Of a stretch of 64,000 bases of DNA, positions 6,459 to 14,216 are shown piece after piece. Under the pieces are notes generated by a model that did no database searches, had not been told where the DNA came from, and saw only the letters and a program-made list of their open reading frames with translations. Origin of the DNA: Prauserella alba (GTDB lineage: Bacteria; Actinomycetota; Actinomycetes; Mycobacteriales; Pseudonocardiaceae). The translations under genes and the position numbers were made by a program. Numbering within the stretch: the first letter of the stretch is position 1; the number at the start of each line of letters is the position of its first letter. The stretch covers positions 1,166,841 through 1,230,840 of the forward strand of contig NZ_JAMTCH010000003.1 of assembly GCF_024171735.1 (NCBI RefSeq), in the 5' to 3' direction.

Positions 6459-7955
6459 ATGGCACGAGAATTGGACCGTTTTTCCCGCGGGGGCGACCTG
6501 GTCGCCGTGCTCGGTGACTGGACTGGTGGGGACGGGCCGCTGTACCGCAAGCTGGCGGACGCGGTGGCCAGGGCCGTCGACGAGGGTGCGCTCGCGGCGG
6601 GGCGCCGCCTGCCGTCGGAACGGGAACTGGCCCGGCTGCTCGCGGTCAGCCGCGCCACCGTCGTCGCCGCATACGAGGAACTCGAAGCCCGTGACCTGCT
6701 CGAACGGAAACAGGGCAGCGGGACGCGGATCAGTGACGTGGCCCGCGCCGTACCCGCCGACGGCCGGGTGAGCGGGGGCCGGGCGGCGGCGACGTTCCAG
6801 CGGCTCATCGACGGTCCCGGATCGGTCATCTCGCTCGCGTGCGCCGCCGACGCCGGCGTGCCCGAGGTCGCCGAGGCGCTCGACGAAGTGGCCCGCTACG
6901 ACCTGCCAGGCCTGCTCGGTGACCCCGGCTACCAGGTGCGCGGCCTGCCGGCCCTGCGCGAGGCCGTCGCCGACTACTACACCGGCCAGGGGCTGCCGAC
7001 CTCGCCGGACGAGATCATGATCACCAACGGTGCTCACCAGGCGCTCGTGCTGCTGTCGGAGGTGTATCTCCGGGGCGCCGCGACCGTGGCGGTGGAGGCC
7101 CCGAGCTGGCAGCCGTGTCTCGACGTGTTCCGCGACGCCGGTGCCGGCGTCGTGCCCGTGCCCCTCGACGACGAAGGCATCGACGAGCGGCGGCTCGCCG
7201 CGGTGCTCGCCGAGTACCGGCCCTCGGTGCTGTACGTGATGCCGACCTTCCACAACCCCGCAGGCGTCCTGATGTCCGACCGCAGGCGCCGCCGCGTCGC
7301 CGAGCTCGCCGCGCGCTACGACGTCGCCGTCATCGAGGACAACGCCTACGCGGGGTGCACCCTGGCCCGCGAGGACGCCCCCGAGATTCCAGCCCCGCTG
7401 TCGGCGTACCTGCCTTCCGGGGTCGAATCGGTTGTCGTCGAGTCGCTGAAGGCGGTGTGGGGCGGACTGCGGATCGGCTGGATCCGCGGGCCGCGAGGCC
7501 TGCTGCAGCGGTGCGCCCGCCGCAAGGCACTCGCCGACCTCGGCGGTCCGCTCATCGAACAGGCCGTCGCGGCGCGGCTGTTCCCGCGGTTGCCCGAGAT
7601 CGTCAAGACCGGCTCGGTGGAACGCGCCGAGCGGTGCGAGCAGGCGGAGCGGCTGATCACCGAACATCTGCCCGGATGGACCTGGCGCACGCCCGACGGC
7701 GGGTCCTCGCTGTGGCTCGCCCTGCCCGAGCGGGACGCCGACGTGTTCGCCCAGATCGCGCTCCGCCACGGTGTCGAGGTCATCCCCGGCTCGACGATGG
7801 ACCCGACCGGCGCGCACGACAACTACCTGCGGCTGCCGTTCATGCAGGAACCGCAGGTACTCGACGAACTCGTGCGCCGCCTCGCCGACGCGTGGGGAGA
7901 CCTCGTGCGGCACGGTCCCGGCGAGGAGGAGCCGCGGGCGCGCACCATCGTGTGA
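6459..7955 (+). CDS. MocR/PdxR-family regulator (GntR winged helix + class I aminotransferase fold)
   Basis: 498 residues. The N-terminal ~85 residues are a GntR winged helix (GPLYRKLADAVARAVDEGAL, RRLPSERELARLLAVSRATV, QGSGTRIS). From ~120 on there is a fold-type I PLP domain: NGAHQALVLLSEVY, YVMPTFHNPAGVLMS (Asn-Pro-Ala-Gly), VIEDNAYAG (Asp for the pyridine N), ESLKAVWGGLRIGWIRG (Schiff-base Lys candidate) and DNYLRLPF. Family knowledge: these regulators bind PLP or PLP-amino acid adducts and usually control an adjacent divergent gene. The ATG overlaps the predicted operator region. A third operator 10-mer lies inside codons ~20-23. Likely targets are the flanking mini membrane proteins and the flavoprotein gene (inference). 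Confidence 0.9.
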   Translation: MARELDRFSRGGDLVAVLGDWTGGDGPLYRKLADAVARAVDEGALAAGRRLPSERELARLLAVSRATVVAAYEELEARDLLERKQGSGTRISDVARAVPADGRVSGGRAAATFQRLIDGPGSVISLACAADAGVPEVAEALDEVARYDLPGLLGDPGYQVRGLPALREAVADYYTGQGLPTSPDEIMITNGAHQALVLLSEVYLRGAATVAVEAPSWQPCLDVFRDAGAGVVPVPLDDEGIDERRLAAVLAEYRPSVLYVMPTFHNPAGVLMSDRRRRRVAELAARYDVAVIEDNAYAGCTLAREDAPEIPAPLSAYLPSGVESVVVESLKAVWGGLRIGWIRGPRGLLQRCARRKALADLGGPLIEQAVAARLFPRLPEIVKTGSVERAERCEQAERLITEHLPGWTWRTPDGGSSLWLALPERDADVFAQIALRHGVEVIPGSTMDPTGAHDNYLRLPFMQEPQVLDELVRRLADAWGDLVRHGPGEEEPRARTIV

Positions 7956-8065
7956 TCCGCCCCGGTCCCGGCCCGCCCCGATCCGGTCGCCCCGATCCTG
8001 TCGCGCCGTGCTCGCGGCCCGTGCCGTGCTCGCGGGTCGCGTGTGGACGTACGGCACCGCTCCCG

Positions 8066-8091
8066 GGAACCGAGCGTGGCTCCGCGACGTT
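8066..8091 (+). promoter_or_regulatory. ECF-sigma-type promoter (GGAAC-N18-GTT)
   Basis: GGAAC at 8066-8070, 18 bases, then GTT at 8089-8091 within CGTTG. This matches the SigE/SigR-class consensus of actinobacteria and lies about 95 bases before the MBL-fold gene start, inside an otherwise gene-free stretch (7956-8185). Confidence 0.5.
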
Positions 8092-8185
8092 GCACGGGCG
8101 GGCCGACGGGGCACCCTGCTGCCGATCCGCACGGGAGCGCCGCCCGTGCCACGACATCCGTCCGTCACGTCCGAGGAGCCGCCCG

Positions 8186-9265
8186 GTGCCGAGCATCGTC
8201 CGCCCGATGGGATTCGCGTTGGCCGTGGCCGCCGCCCTCGCCGCCGCCGATGTCGCTTCCGCGTTGGGTGGCAGGCCCGGCCCGTACCGCGGGTCGCCGC
8301 AGTTCCGGGACGGTGCCTTCCGCAATCCCGAACCGGTGCGCTGGGTGCCGCCGGGAAGCGTGCGCGAAGCGGTCGGCGACATGGTCCGTGGCCGCCGCCG
8401 GCGTCGCCCCGCCGGTCCGGTGCCGCAGCGGCGGCTGGCGGGCGCCGCGCCCGCGGACGGGCTGTACGTGACGTGGTTCGGCCACGCGTCGACGCTCGTG
8501 GAACTCGACGGCGTGCGGGTGCTGATCGATCCGATGTGGAGCGACCGCGCCTCGCCGTCGCGCGTCATCGGCCCCCGCCGGCTCTTCGCCCCGCTGCAGG
8601 AACTGGCCGAGCTGCCCGCCCCCGACGTGGTCGTCGTGTCCCACGACCACTACGACCACCTGGACATGCGCACCGTCGGGCTCCTCGCGAGCCGGACCGC
8701 CGCTGCGTTCGTCGTTCCCCTCGGCGTGGGTGCCCACCTGCGCCGGTGGGGCGTGGCGGCCGACCGGATCACCGAACTCGACTGGCACGACGAGACATGC
8801 CTCGGCGGCCTCCGGATCACCGCCACGCCCGGGCTGCACTTCTCGGGAAGGGCGGTCGCGCGGAACAACACCCTGTGGGCGTCCTGGGTGCTGGCCGGTG
8901 ACCGGCACCGCGTGTTCTACAGCGGAGACACCGGCTACTTCGACGGTTTCACCCGCATCGGCGCAGACCACGGCCCGTTCGATGCGACCCTCATGCAGCT
9001 GGGCGCCTACGCGCCGAGCTGGCCGGACGTGCACATGACCCCCGAGGAGGCGGTGGCCGCGCACGTCGACGTCGGCGGCGGACTGCTCGTGCCCGTCCAC
9101 TGGGGCACGTTCGACCTCGGCCCGCACGGCTGGGCCGACCCCGTCGACCGGGCGCGCAAGGAGGCGGCTGCCCTGGGCGTCGCGCTCACGGTGCCGAAAC
9201 CGGGGGAGCGGGTCGACGTCGCGGCCCCGCCCGAGTTCGACCCGTGGTGGGAACCCCTCGCCTGA
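8186..9265 (+). CDS. MBL-fold metal-dependent hydrolase (UlaG / NAPE-PLD-like)
   Basis: 359 residues from a GTG at 8186 with GAGGAG 7 bases upstream (an in-frame ATG at 8207 is the alternative). The N-terminus PMGFALAVAAALAAADVASA could be a membrane anchor. Metallo-beta-lactamase motifs: TWFGHASTLVEL, VLIDPMWSDRASPSR, VSHDHYDHLDM (HxHxDH), GLHFSGR, FYSGDTGYF, LMQLGAY and PVHWGTFDLG. The family is related to NAPE-hydrolysing phospholipase D and bacterial RomA-like proteins, so a phospholipid or N-acyl substrate is plausible but unproven. The ECF-type promoter upstream suggests envelope- or thiol-stress control. Confidence 0.88.
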   Translation: MPSIVRPMGFALAVAAALAAADVASALGGRPGPYRGSPQFRDGAFRNPEPVRWVPPGSVREAVGDMVRGRRRRRPAGPVPQRRLAGAAPADGLYVTWFGHASTLVELDGVRVLIDPMWSDRASPSRVIGPRRLFAPLQELAELPAPDVVVVSHDHYDHLDMRTVGLLASRTAAAFVVPLGVGAHLRRWGVAADRITELDWHDETCLGGLRITATPGLHFSGRAVARNNTLWASWVLAGDRHRVFYSGDTGYFDGFTRIGADHGPFDATLMQLGAYAPSWPDVHMTPEEAVAAHVDVGGGLLVPVHWGTFDLGPHGWADPVDRARKEAAALGVALTVPKPGERVDVAAPPEFDPWWEPLA

Positions 9266-9380
9266 CAGCCCCGCAGGTCGCAGTCCCCGGGCGCATGTCC
9301 TGCGCTCCGACGCGGAGTGCTGCCTCCGGACAGGGTTGGTGCGGGTGTCGCCGCGGTGGGTGTGCGGGGCCGCGAGGGGG

Positions 9381-9782
9381 TCAGGAGGGCCCGCGGAGGT
9401 CCCACCGGTTGCCGGCGACGTCCCACCACACCGCGACCCGGCCGTACGGCTCCGCCCGGGGAGGGCTGACGAACTCGACACCCGCGGCGCGCATGCGCGC
9501 GTAGGTCGCATCGAAGGTGTCGGCGTCGTCGACGTCGAGGAACAGGCCGACGCGCCCGGCGAACTGCTCGCCGACCGCGGCACGCTGTTCGGCGCCGTCG
9601 GCGCGCGCGAGGAGGATGCCGCTCTCGGCGTTCGGCGGGCGCACGACCACCCAGCGTTTCGGCCTGCCGTCGTTCGTGGTCGCGGGCGAGTCCTCGACGA
9701 GTTCGAATCCCACGGCGCGTACGAAGAAGTCGATCGCCTCGTCGTAGTCCCGGACGATGAGCGACACGAGTCCCAGCCTCAT
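9381..9782 (-). CDS. VOC family protein (glyoxalase / bleomycin-resistance fold)
   Basis: 133 residues with the paired beta-alpha-beta-beta-beta modules of the vicinal-oxygen-chelate fold: LGLVSLIVRDYDEAIDFFVR, then GFELVEDSPATT, GRVGLFLDVDDADTFDATYA and GVEFVSPPRAEPYGRVAVWW ending in DVAGNRWDL. The pattern matches stand-alone VOC proteins of unknown substrate. It is isolated, convergent with the MBL gene, and starts just before a 21-bp-period repeat array. The function cannot be told beyond the fold. Confidence 0.85.
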   Translation of the reverse strand: MRLGLVSLIVRDYDEAIDFFVRAVGFELVEDSPATTNDGRPKRWVVVRPPNAESGILLARADGAEQRAAVGEQFAGRVGLFLDVDDADTFDATYARMRAAGVEFVSPPRAEPYGRVAVWWDVAGNRWDLRGPS

Positions 9783-9800
9783 GGACCGAAGAGTAGGACA

Positions 9801-9882
9801 GCAGGTGACACGGCGTTCCGAGCGCAGAACACGTGGGGCCGGGTGCAGGACACACGTCCCCGGGCGCAGGACACGCGGCCGG
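9801..9882. repeat. Intergenic tandem array, ~21-bp unit with core GCAGGACAC
   Basis: The GCAG cores occur at 9801, 9824, 9845 and 9866; the last three are exactly 21 bases apart (GCAGAACACGTGG, GCAGGACACACGT, GCAGGACACGCGG). A single inverted unit lies at 9293-9305 (GCATGTCCTGCGC). The same 21-bp period and core recur at 46206-46240. Confidence 0.7.
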
Positions 9883-9952
9883 TTCGGGCCGCGGCACTGC
9901 TGTTAGCGTCCCGCTCGTCACAGGCGGTCCGGAACTCGGGACGGGGGCGACC

Positions 9953-10522
9953 GTGAGCGAATCGGAGACCAACGAATCGGAGACCGGCGCAGGGGTGACC
10001 GGCGCAGGGCGATTCGGAACAGGCGACGGCGGGACGCTGCGGTTGCGGCCACCGGCACACCGCGTGAACCGCACGGCCGTGACGTGGTGGCGCTCGCGGA
10101 TCCTGCTCACCGGTGGTGCGGTCGTCGCGGTGCTGGTCGTGCTCGCCCTGGTGCTGCCGGGTGGGGCGCGGTTCTGGCTGCTGGCGCCCGCGGCCGGGTT
10201 CGCGGTCGTGACCGTGGTGGCCGCCGTGGGAATGCCGCTGTGGTGGTACCGCGTGCATCGCTGGGAGGTCACCGGCGACGCCGTGTACACGCGGACCGGC
10301 GCGCTGTGGCAGGAATGGCGCGTCGCGCCGATGTCGCGCATCCAGACGGTCGACAGCGAACGCGGCCCGCTGGAACAGGTCTTCGGCCTCGCCACCGTCA
10401 CGGTGACGACCGCATCGGCGAAAGGGGCACTGACGATCCCCGGCCTGGACCGTGACCTCGCCGCCGACCTCGTGCACGAACTCACCGAGACCACCCAGGC
10501 GACGCCGGGCGACGCGACGTGA
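9953..10522 (+). CDS. PH domain-containing membrane protein (YdbS-like)
   Basis: 189 residues from a GTG at 9953; a TAGCGT -10 candidate lies at 9904-9909. After a Ser/Glu/Thr-rich N-terminus there are two transmembrane helices (~48-70 and ~75-98), then a bacterial PH (bPH2) domain: VHRWEVTGDAVYTRTGALWQ, RVAPMSRIQTVDSERGPLEQ, VFGLATVTVTTASAKG. Family knowledge: YdbS/YdbT pairs are membrane proteins with extramembrane PH folds; one pair confers resistance to bacteriocin or stress, and most are uncharacterised. The stop overlaps the next gene start (GTGA), so it is translationally coupled to the multi-PH protein. Confidence 0.88.
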   Translation: MSESETNESETGAGVTGAGRFGTGDGGTLRLRPPAHRVNRTAVTWWRSRILLTGGAVVAVLVVLALVLPGGARFWLLAPAAGFAVVTVVAAVGMPLWWYRVHRWEVTGDAVYTRTGALWQEWRVAPMSRIQTVDSERGPLEQVFGLATVTVTTASAKGALTIPGLDRDLAADLVHELTETTQATPGDAT

Positions 10523-12201
10523 CCGGCCGCGACGACCCGGCTGCCACGGACGCCGCCGCCACCGGTGTCGAGGCGGCCGGCACCACTGCGTCCGGCACCA
10601 CTGCGTCCGGCACCGCTGCGTCCGGCACCGCTGCGTCCGGCACCACTGCGTCCGGCACCGCTGCGTCCGGCACCGCTGCGTCCGAAACCACCGAGCCCGG
10701 CACCGCTGCGCCCGACGCGGAGTGGCGGCGGCTCGACCCGCGTACGGTCCGCGTCAGTCTGCTCACGGTCGCCGGGATCTGCGTGGCCGCCGGCGTGCCC
10801 ACCGGGTTCGGGATCGCCTCGACGTCGCTGTTCTGGGCACTGATCACGGTCCTGCCCGCGTCGGCGGCGGCCCTGGCCGGCACCGTCGTCGTCGAAGGTG
10901 TGCGGCTGCGCCGGACCCGCTACCGCGTGCTCGCCGACCGGCTGGAACTCACGAAGGGCGTCCTCGTGCGTACCCGCCGGTCGGTTTCCCGTGACCGCAT
11001 CCGCACCGTCGATCTCACCGCGGGCCCGCCCGCCCGGCTGTTCGGCATCGTCACCGTGAAGATCGACACCGGGGAGCAGGGCGGGTCCGGCGCGAGTTCG
11101 GTGTCGCTCTACGCGGTCGCACGCGGCGAGGGGGAGCGGCTGCGCGCCGAACTGCTCGACCGTGGACGCGGCGACGGCCGGCCCGCCACCGGCGGCAGGC
11201 TCGCGACGTTCGATCCCCGGTGGGTGCGGTACGCGCCGCTGTCGATCGTCACCCCGGCGCTCGGCGCGGCCGCCTACGGCGGCGTACTGCAGGTCGCCGA
11301 ATGGTTCGGCCTGCAGTCGGGCGTGATCAGGTGGGCCATCGACCTGCTCGGCGGACTGGGGCTCGTCGGCGGCGTGGCCGTCGTGGCCGTCGTCGGCGTG
11401 GTGATCGGGGTGCTCGGTTCGCTGGCGCTGTTCGTGGAGATGTGGTGGAACTTCCGGCTCGATCGCGAGGCGGGCGGCACGGTGCGGGTCCGTCGTGGAC
11501 TGCTGACGGTGCGTTCCATCTCGCTCGAGGAGCAGCGACTCCGCGGCGTCGAACTGGTCGAACCGCTGGGGGTGCGCACGGCGGGTGCGGCGCGAGTGGA
11601 CGCCGTCGCGACCGGCCTGCGATCCCAGGGCGACGAGGACAAGGGCGATCGCAAGACCCTGCTGCCCGCCGCGCCGCGCGGCGAGGCCGACCGTGTCGCC
11701 GCGGCCGTGCTGCGGGAGGCCGCAGGGCCGACGTCGGCCGAGCTGACGCGGCATCCGATCGCCGCCCGCGGCAGGCGGATCCGCCGGGCACTGGCCGCCG
11801 CGGCCGCACCCGTGGCGGTGCTGGCCGGGTGCTGGTGGCTGTTCTCGTCCCCCGTGCTGCTGCACCTGACGTGGATCGGTGCCGTCGCCGGCGTGCCGAT
11901 CGCGCTCGCACTCGCCGTCGACGCGTACCGGAATCTTGGCCACGGCCTCAGCGGTGACTACCTCGTGGCCCGCCACGGCAGTGTGCGCCGCAGTACCGTC
12001 GCCCTGCAGCGCCGCGGCGTCATCGGCCTGACCGCCCGGCAATCGCTGTTCCAGCGTCGCCGCGGGCTGATGACGATCACCGCCACGACCGCGGCGGGAT
12101 CGGGCGCCTACTCCGTCCACGACGCCGACGCCGCCGAGGGGCTGGCCTTCGCGGACGAGGCCGTCCCCGGATTGTTCGGCCCGCTGTTCGAACGCGGGTG
12201 A
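10519..12201 (+). CDS. Multi-PH-domain membrane protein (YdbT-like)
   Basis: 560 residues, GTG start overlapping the previous stop. Residues ~20-65 are a Thr/Ala/Ser/Gly repeat (see the repeat feature). Then come helix pairs and three bPH2 modules: near 115-190 (RYRVLADRLELTKGVLVRTR, RDRIRTVDLTAGPP), near 310-385 (VRVRRGLLTVRSISLEEQRL) and near 475-555 (DYLVARHGSVRRSTVALQRR, ARQSLFQRRRGLMTITATT). Transmembrane pairs separate them (~75-120, ~240-310, ~425-470). This is the usual YdbT layout. With its coupled partner it probably forms a membrane complex; ligand and role are unknown. Confidence 0.88.
   Translation: MTGRDDPAATDAAATGVEAAGTTASGTTASGTAASGTAASGTTASGTAASGTAASETTEPGTAAPDAEWRRLDPRTVRVSLLTVAGICVAAGVPTGFGIASTSLFWALITVLPASAAALAGTVVVEGVRLRRTRYRVLADRLELTKGVLVRTRRSVSRDRIRTVDLTAGPPARLFGIVTVKIDTGEQGGSGASSVSLYAVARGEGERLRAELLDRGRGDGRPATGGRLATFDPRWVRYAPLSIVTPALGAAAYGGVLQVAEWFGLQSGVIRWAIDLLGGLGLVGGVAVVAVVGVVIGVLGSLALFVEMWWNFRLDREAGGTVRVRRGLLTVRSISLEEQRLRGVELVEPLGVRTAGAARVDAVATGLRSQGDEDKGDRKTLLPAAPRGEADRVAAAVLREAAGPTSAELTRHPIAARGRRIRRALAAAAAPVAVLAGCWWLFSSPVLLHLTWIGAVAGVPIALALAVDAYRNLGHGLSGDYLVARHGSVRRSTVALQRRGVIGLTARQSLFQRRRGLMTITATTAAGSGAYSVHDADAAEGLAFADEAVPGLFGPLFERG
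10576..10710 (+). repeat. In-frame 15-bp tandem repeat, nine units
   Basis: Nine consecutive 15-base units, mostly TCCGGCACCACTGCG or TCCGGCACCGCTGCG, encode a Thr-(Thr/Ala)-Ala-Ser-Gly linker at the N-terminus of the multi-PH protein; units 8 and 9 are diverged. As a 15-base unit it can change copy number without shifting frame. Confidence 0.9.
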
Positions 12202-12242
12202 CCCCGTCGGCTGCGGTGGGGGTGTCTCCGGCTCCCGGCGCG

Positions 12243-12248
12243 TAACGT
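12243..12248 (+). promoter_or_regulatory. -10 hexamer TAACGT, leaderless start
   Basis: TAACGT ends 7 bases before the ATG at 12256, the spacing expected if transcription starts at or next to the A of the start codon. Confidence 0.5.
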
Positions 12249-12255
12249 GTCGATC

Positions 12256-13296
12256 ATGAGCGCTTCCCGCCGCCACGCTTTCGGTGCCGCATTCGACGTG
12301 CCGGCCGGGTACGTCAACACGCCGAGTATCGGCATCCCACCCGCGACGGTGGCCGACACCGTCGCGGCGGCCGTCGACCGGTGGCGGACCGGTGCCGACG
12401 ACCCACCGGACTTCACGGCCGCCGTCGACGCCTCGCGCGCTGCGTTCGCACGCCTGGTGGGCGTTCCCGCCGAGCGGATCGCGGTCGGCGCCACCGTGGC
12501 GGGGTTGCTCGCACCGGTCGCGGCGGGCCTGCGCGACGGTGCGCGTGTCCTGGCGGCGACGGGCGAGTTCACCAGCGTCACGTTCCCGTTCGCCGCGCAG
12601 GAGCATCGCGGGGTGACGGTCGACACGGTGCCCGTCGCCGAGCTCGCGTCCGCGGTGGACGGGCACGACCTCGTGGTCGTGAGTGCGGTCCAGTCCGCCG
12701 ACGGCACCGTTGCCGATCTCGCCGCGCTGCGTGCCGTCACCGCCGAGGCCGGGATCCCCGTGGCGCTGGACGTGACGCAGGCGGCCGGATGGCTGCCGCT
12801 CGACCTCGACTGGGCCGACTGGGTCGTCGGCGCGGGCTACAAGTGGCTGCTGAGCCCCCGCGGCGCGGCGTGGCTGGCGGTGCACCCGCGGGCGCTCGAC
12901 CGGGGCAGGCCCGTGGGCGCCAACTGGTACGCGGGGGAGAACCCGTGGGACACGGTGTACGGCCTGCCGCTGCGGCTGGCCGCCGGCGCGCGCCGCTTCG
13001 ACGCCTCACCGGCGTGGCTGGCGTTCATCGGCGCCGCCGCGGCACTCGACCACCTGGCATCGCTCGACCTCCGTGCCGTGCACGCGCACTGCACCGGTCT
13101 GGCCGACGCGCTGCGGGGCGAACTCGGCCTGTCTCCCGCGGGCAGCGCGATCGTGGCGGTCGACACCGACGTCGCGCCGGAACGGCTCGCTCGCGCCGGG
13201 TTGCGCGGCAGCGTGCGGGCGGGCCGGCTCCGCATGGGTTTCCACCTGTACAACACGTGGGAGGACGTCGATCTGGCGGTTGCGGCCCTCCGCTGA
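12256..13296 (+). CDS. Aminotransferase class V-fold PLP enzyme
   Basis: 346 residues. Fold-type I PLP protein of the class V/cysteine desulfurase-kynureninase group: an N-terminal NTPSIGIPPATV segment, the phosphate-binding AVGATVAGLLAPVA, DVTQAAGWLPLDLDWADWVV with the pyridine-ring Asp, and the Schiff-base lysine in VGAGYKWLLSPRGAAWLAV. The C-terminal domain follows (GLRGSVRAGRLRMGFHLYNT, WEDVDLAVAALR). At ~350 residues it is shorter than SufS (~400-420) and lacks an obvious catalytic Cys loop, so a desulfurase role is unlikely. The substrate is unknown. The ATG at 12256 follows a leaderless-type -10. Confidence 0.85.
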   Translation: MSASRRHAFGAAFDVPAGYVNTPSIGIPPATVADTVAAAVDRWRTGADDPPDFTAAVDASRAAFARLVGVPAERIAVGATVAGLLAPVAAGLRDGARVLAATGEFTSVTFPFAAQEHRGVTVDTVPVAELASAVDGHDLVVVSAVQSADGTVADLAALRAVTAEAGIPVALDVTQAAGWLPLDLDWADWVVGAGYKWLLSPRGAAWLAVHPRALDRGRPVGANWYAGENPWDTVYGLPLRLAAGARRFDASPAWLAFIGAAAALDHLASLDLRAVHAHCTGLADALRGELGLSPAGSAIVAVDTDVAPERLARAGLRGSVRAGRLRMGFHLYNTWEDVDLAVAALR

Positions 13297-13308
13297 CTCG
13301 CGATCGGC

Positions 13309-13314
13309 TACCGT
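13309..13314 (+). promoter_or_regulatory. -10 hexamer TACCGT, leaderless start
   Basis: TACCGT with 8 bases to the GTG at 13323. Confidence 0.45.
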
Positions 13315-13322
13315 CACGGGCC

Positions 13323-14216
13323 GTGCCAGGACAGCAGTCGCAGTTCCCCGGAACGAGTGGGCCGCCCGCCGCACCGGTGTACGGACATCACGGACCGCAA
13401 TCGCAGTGGCCCGGGGTGTCGGCGGGTCCCCCGGCTCCTGCGGCGCCGCAACCGGGTGCAGGGCCGACGAGCGCAGCGCCGACGGGTGCAGGGCCGACGA
13501 GGCAGGGGCCGGTGGGTGCGAGGCCGGCGGGTCCCGGGGTGCCTGCCGCGTCCACGGCACCACAGCCGGCAGGAGCCGCACCGCACGGACAGCAGCCACC
13601 GCCGAACCGGCCGGGACGATCCGGACCGTCCGGGATGTCACCGCGGACGCGGACCGCGCTGCGGGCCGGTGCGCTGATGGCGGTCGCGCTGGTCTCCGGC
13701 CTCGTCTGGTGGCTGATCCGCTACGAACCGGCGGACTCGGGCACGGCCGCGGCGCCGCAGCAGAATCCGCTGACCAGTGGCGAGTTCGACTACACGCGGG
13801 TGGCGGGCCCGGAGATCTCGGCGGGTTGCGCTGCCAACGCCTACGGCGACGTCGTCGGCTGGTTCCGCCGGCACCCCTGTGAGCAGGTGCACCGCTCGCT
13901 GTACGAGACGCGCGCGCAGGACGCCCGCGCCCTCGTGTCGGTGGTGGTCGTGACGATGCCGGGGCAGACGGGTGCCAAACAGCTGAAGGTCACCACCGAC
14001 ACCGAGGGCACCGGCAACGTCAACGACCTCGTCCGCGACGGCACCGCCAACCTTCCTGGCGCGCCCAACGTCGCCACCGGCGAATACGCATCCCGGGTGG
14101 TCGGCAACCGGCTCACGATCGTCGAGACCCAGTTCTTCGCCGACTCGGCGGGCTCGCCGGACCTGCTGGGCGAGATCGCCCACGACGCGCTGCGCCTGTC
14201 AGCCGCGGCCCGGTAA
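13323..14216 (+). CDS. Pro/Gln/Gly-rich single-pass membrane protein with C-terminal extracytoplasmic domain
   Basis: 297 residues from a GTG at 13323 behind a TACCGT -10. Residues 1-105 are Pro/Gly/Gln/Ala-rich, disordered and presumably cytoplasmic. One transmembrane helix lies at ~112-132 (RAGALMAVALVSGLVWWLI). The ~165-residue outer domain has two Cys (EISAGCAANAYGDVVGWF and RHPCEQVHRSLYE) that may pair, then VVTMPGQTGAKQLK and VVGNRLTIVETQFFADSAG. This architecture is common among actinobacterial envelope proteins of unknown function. Its 3' end overlaps the convergent lipoprotein gene by 18 bases. Confidence 0.82.
   Translation: MPGQQSQFPGTSGPPAAPVYGHHGPQSQWPGVSAGPPAPAAPQPGAGPTSAAPTGAGPTRQGPVGARPAGPGVPAASTAPQPAGAAPHGQQPPPNRPGRSGPSGMSPRTRTALRAGALMAVALVSGLVWWLIRYEPADSGTAAAPQQNPLTSGEFDYTRVAGPEISAGCAANAYGDVVGWFRRHPCEQVHRSLYETRAQDARALVSVVVVTMPGQTGAKQLKVTTDTEGTGNVNDLVRDGTANLPGAPNVATGEYASRVVGNRLTIVETQFFADSAGSPDLLGEIAHDALRLSAAAR

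Noticed and set aside
10576-10710. Possible CRISPR-like regular repeats
   Set aside because: Units are 15 bases without spacers and lie in frame inside a coding region; it is a coding tandem repeat.
9007-12885. A 1292-codon open frame on the minus strand
   Set aside because: It is antisense to the PH-domain genes and the aminotransferase; composition is His/Arg/Pro-rich shadow coding typical of high-GC DNA, with no recognisable domain.
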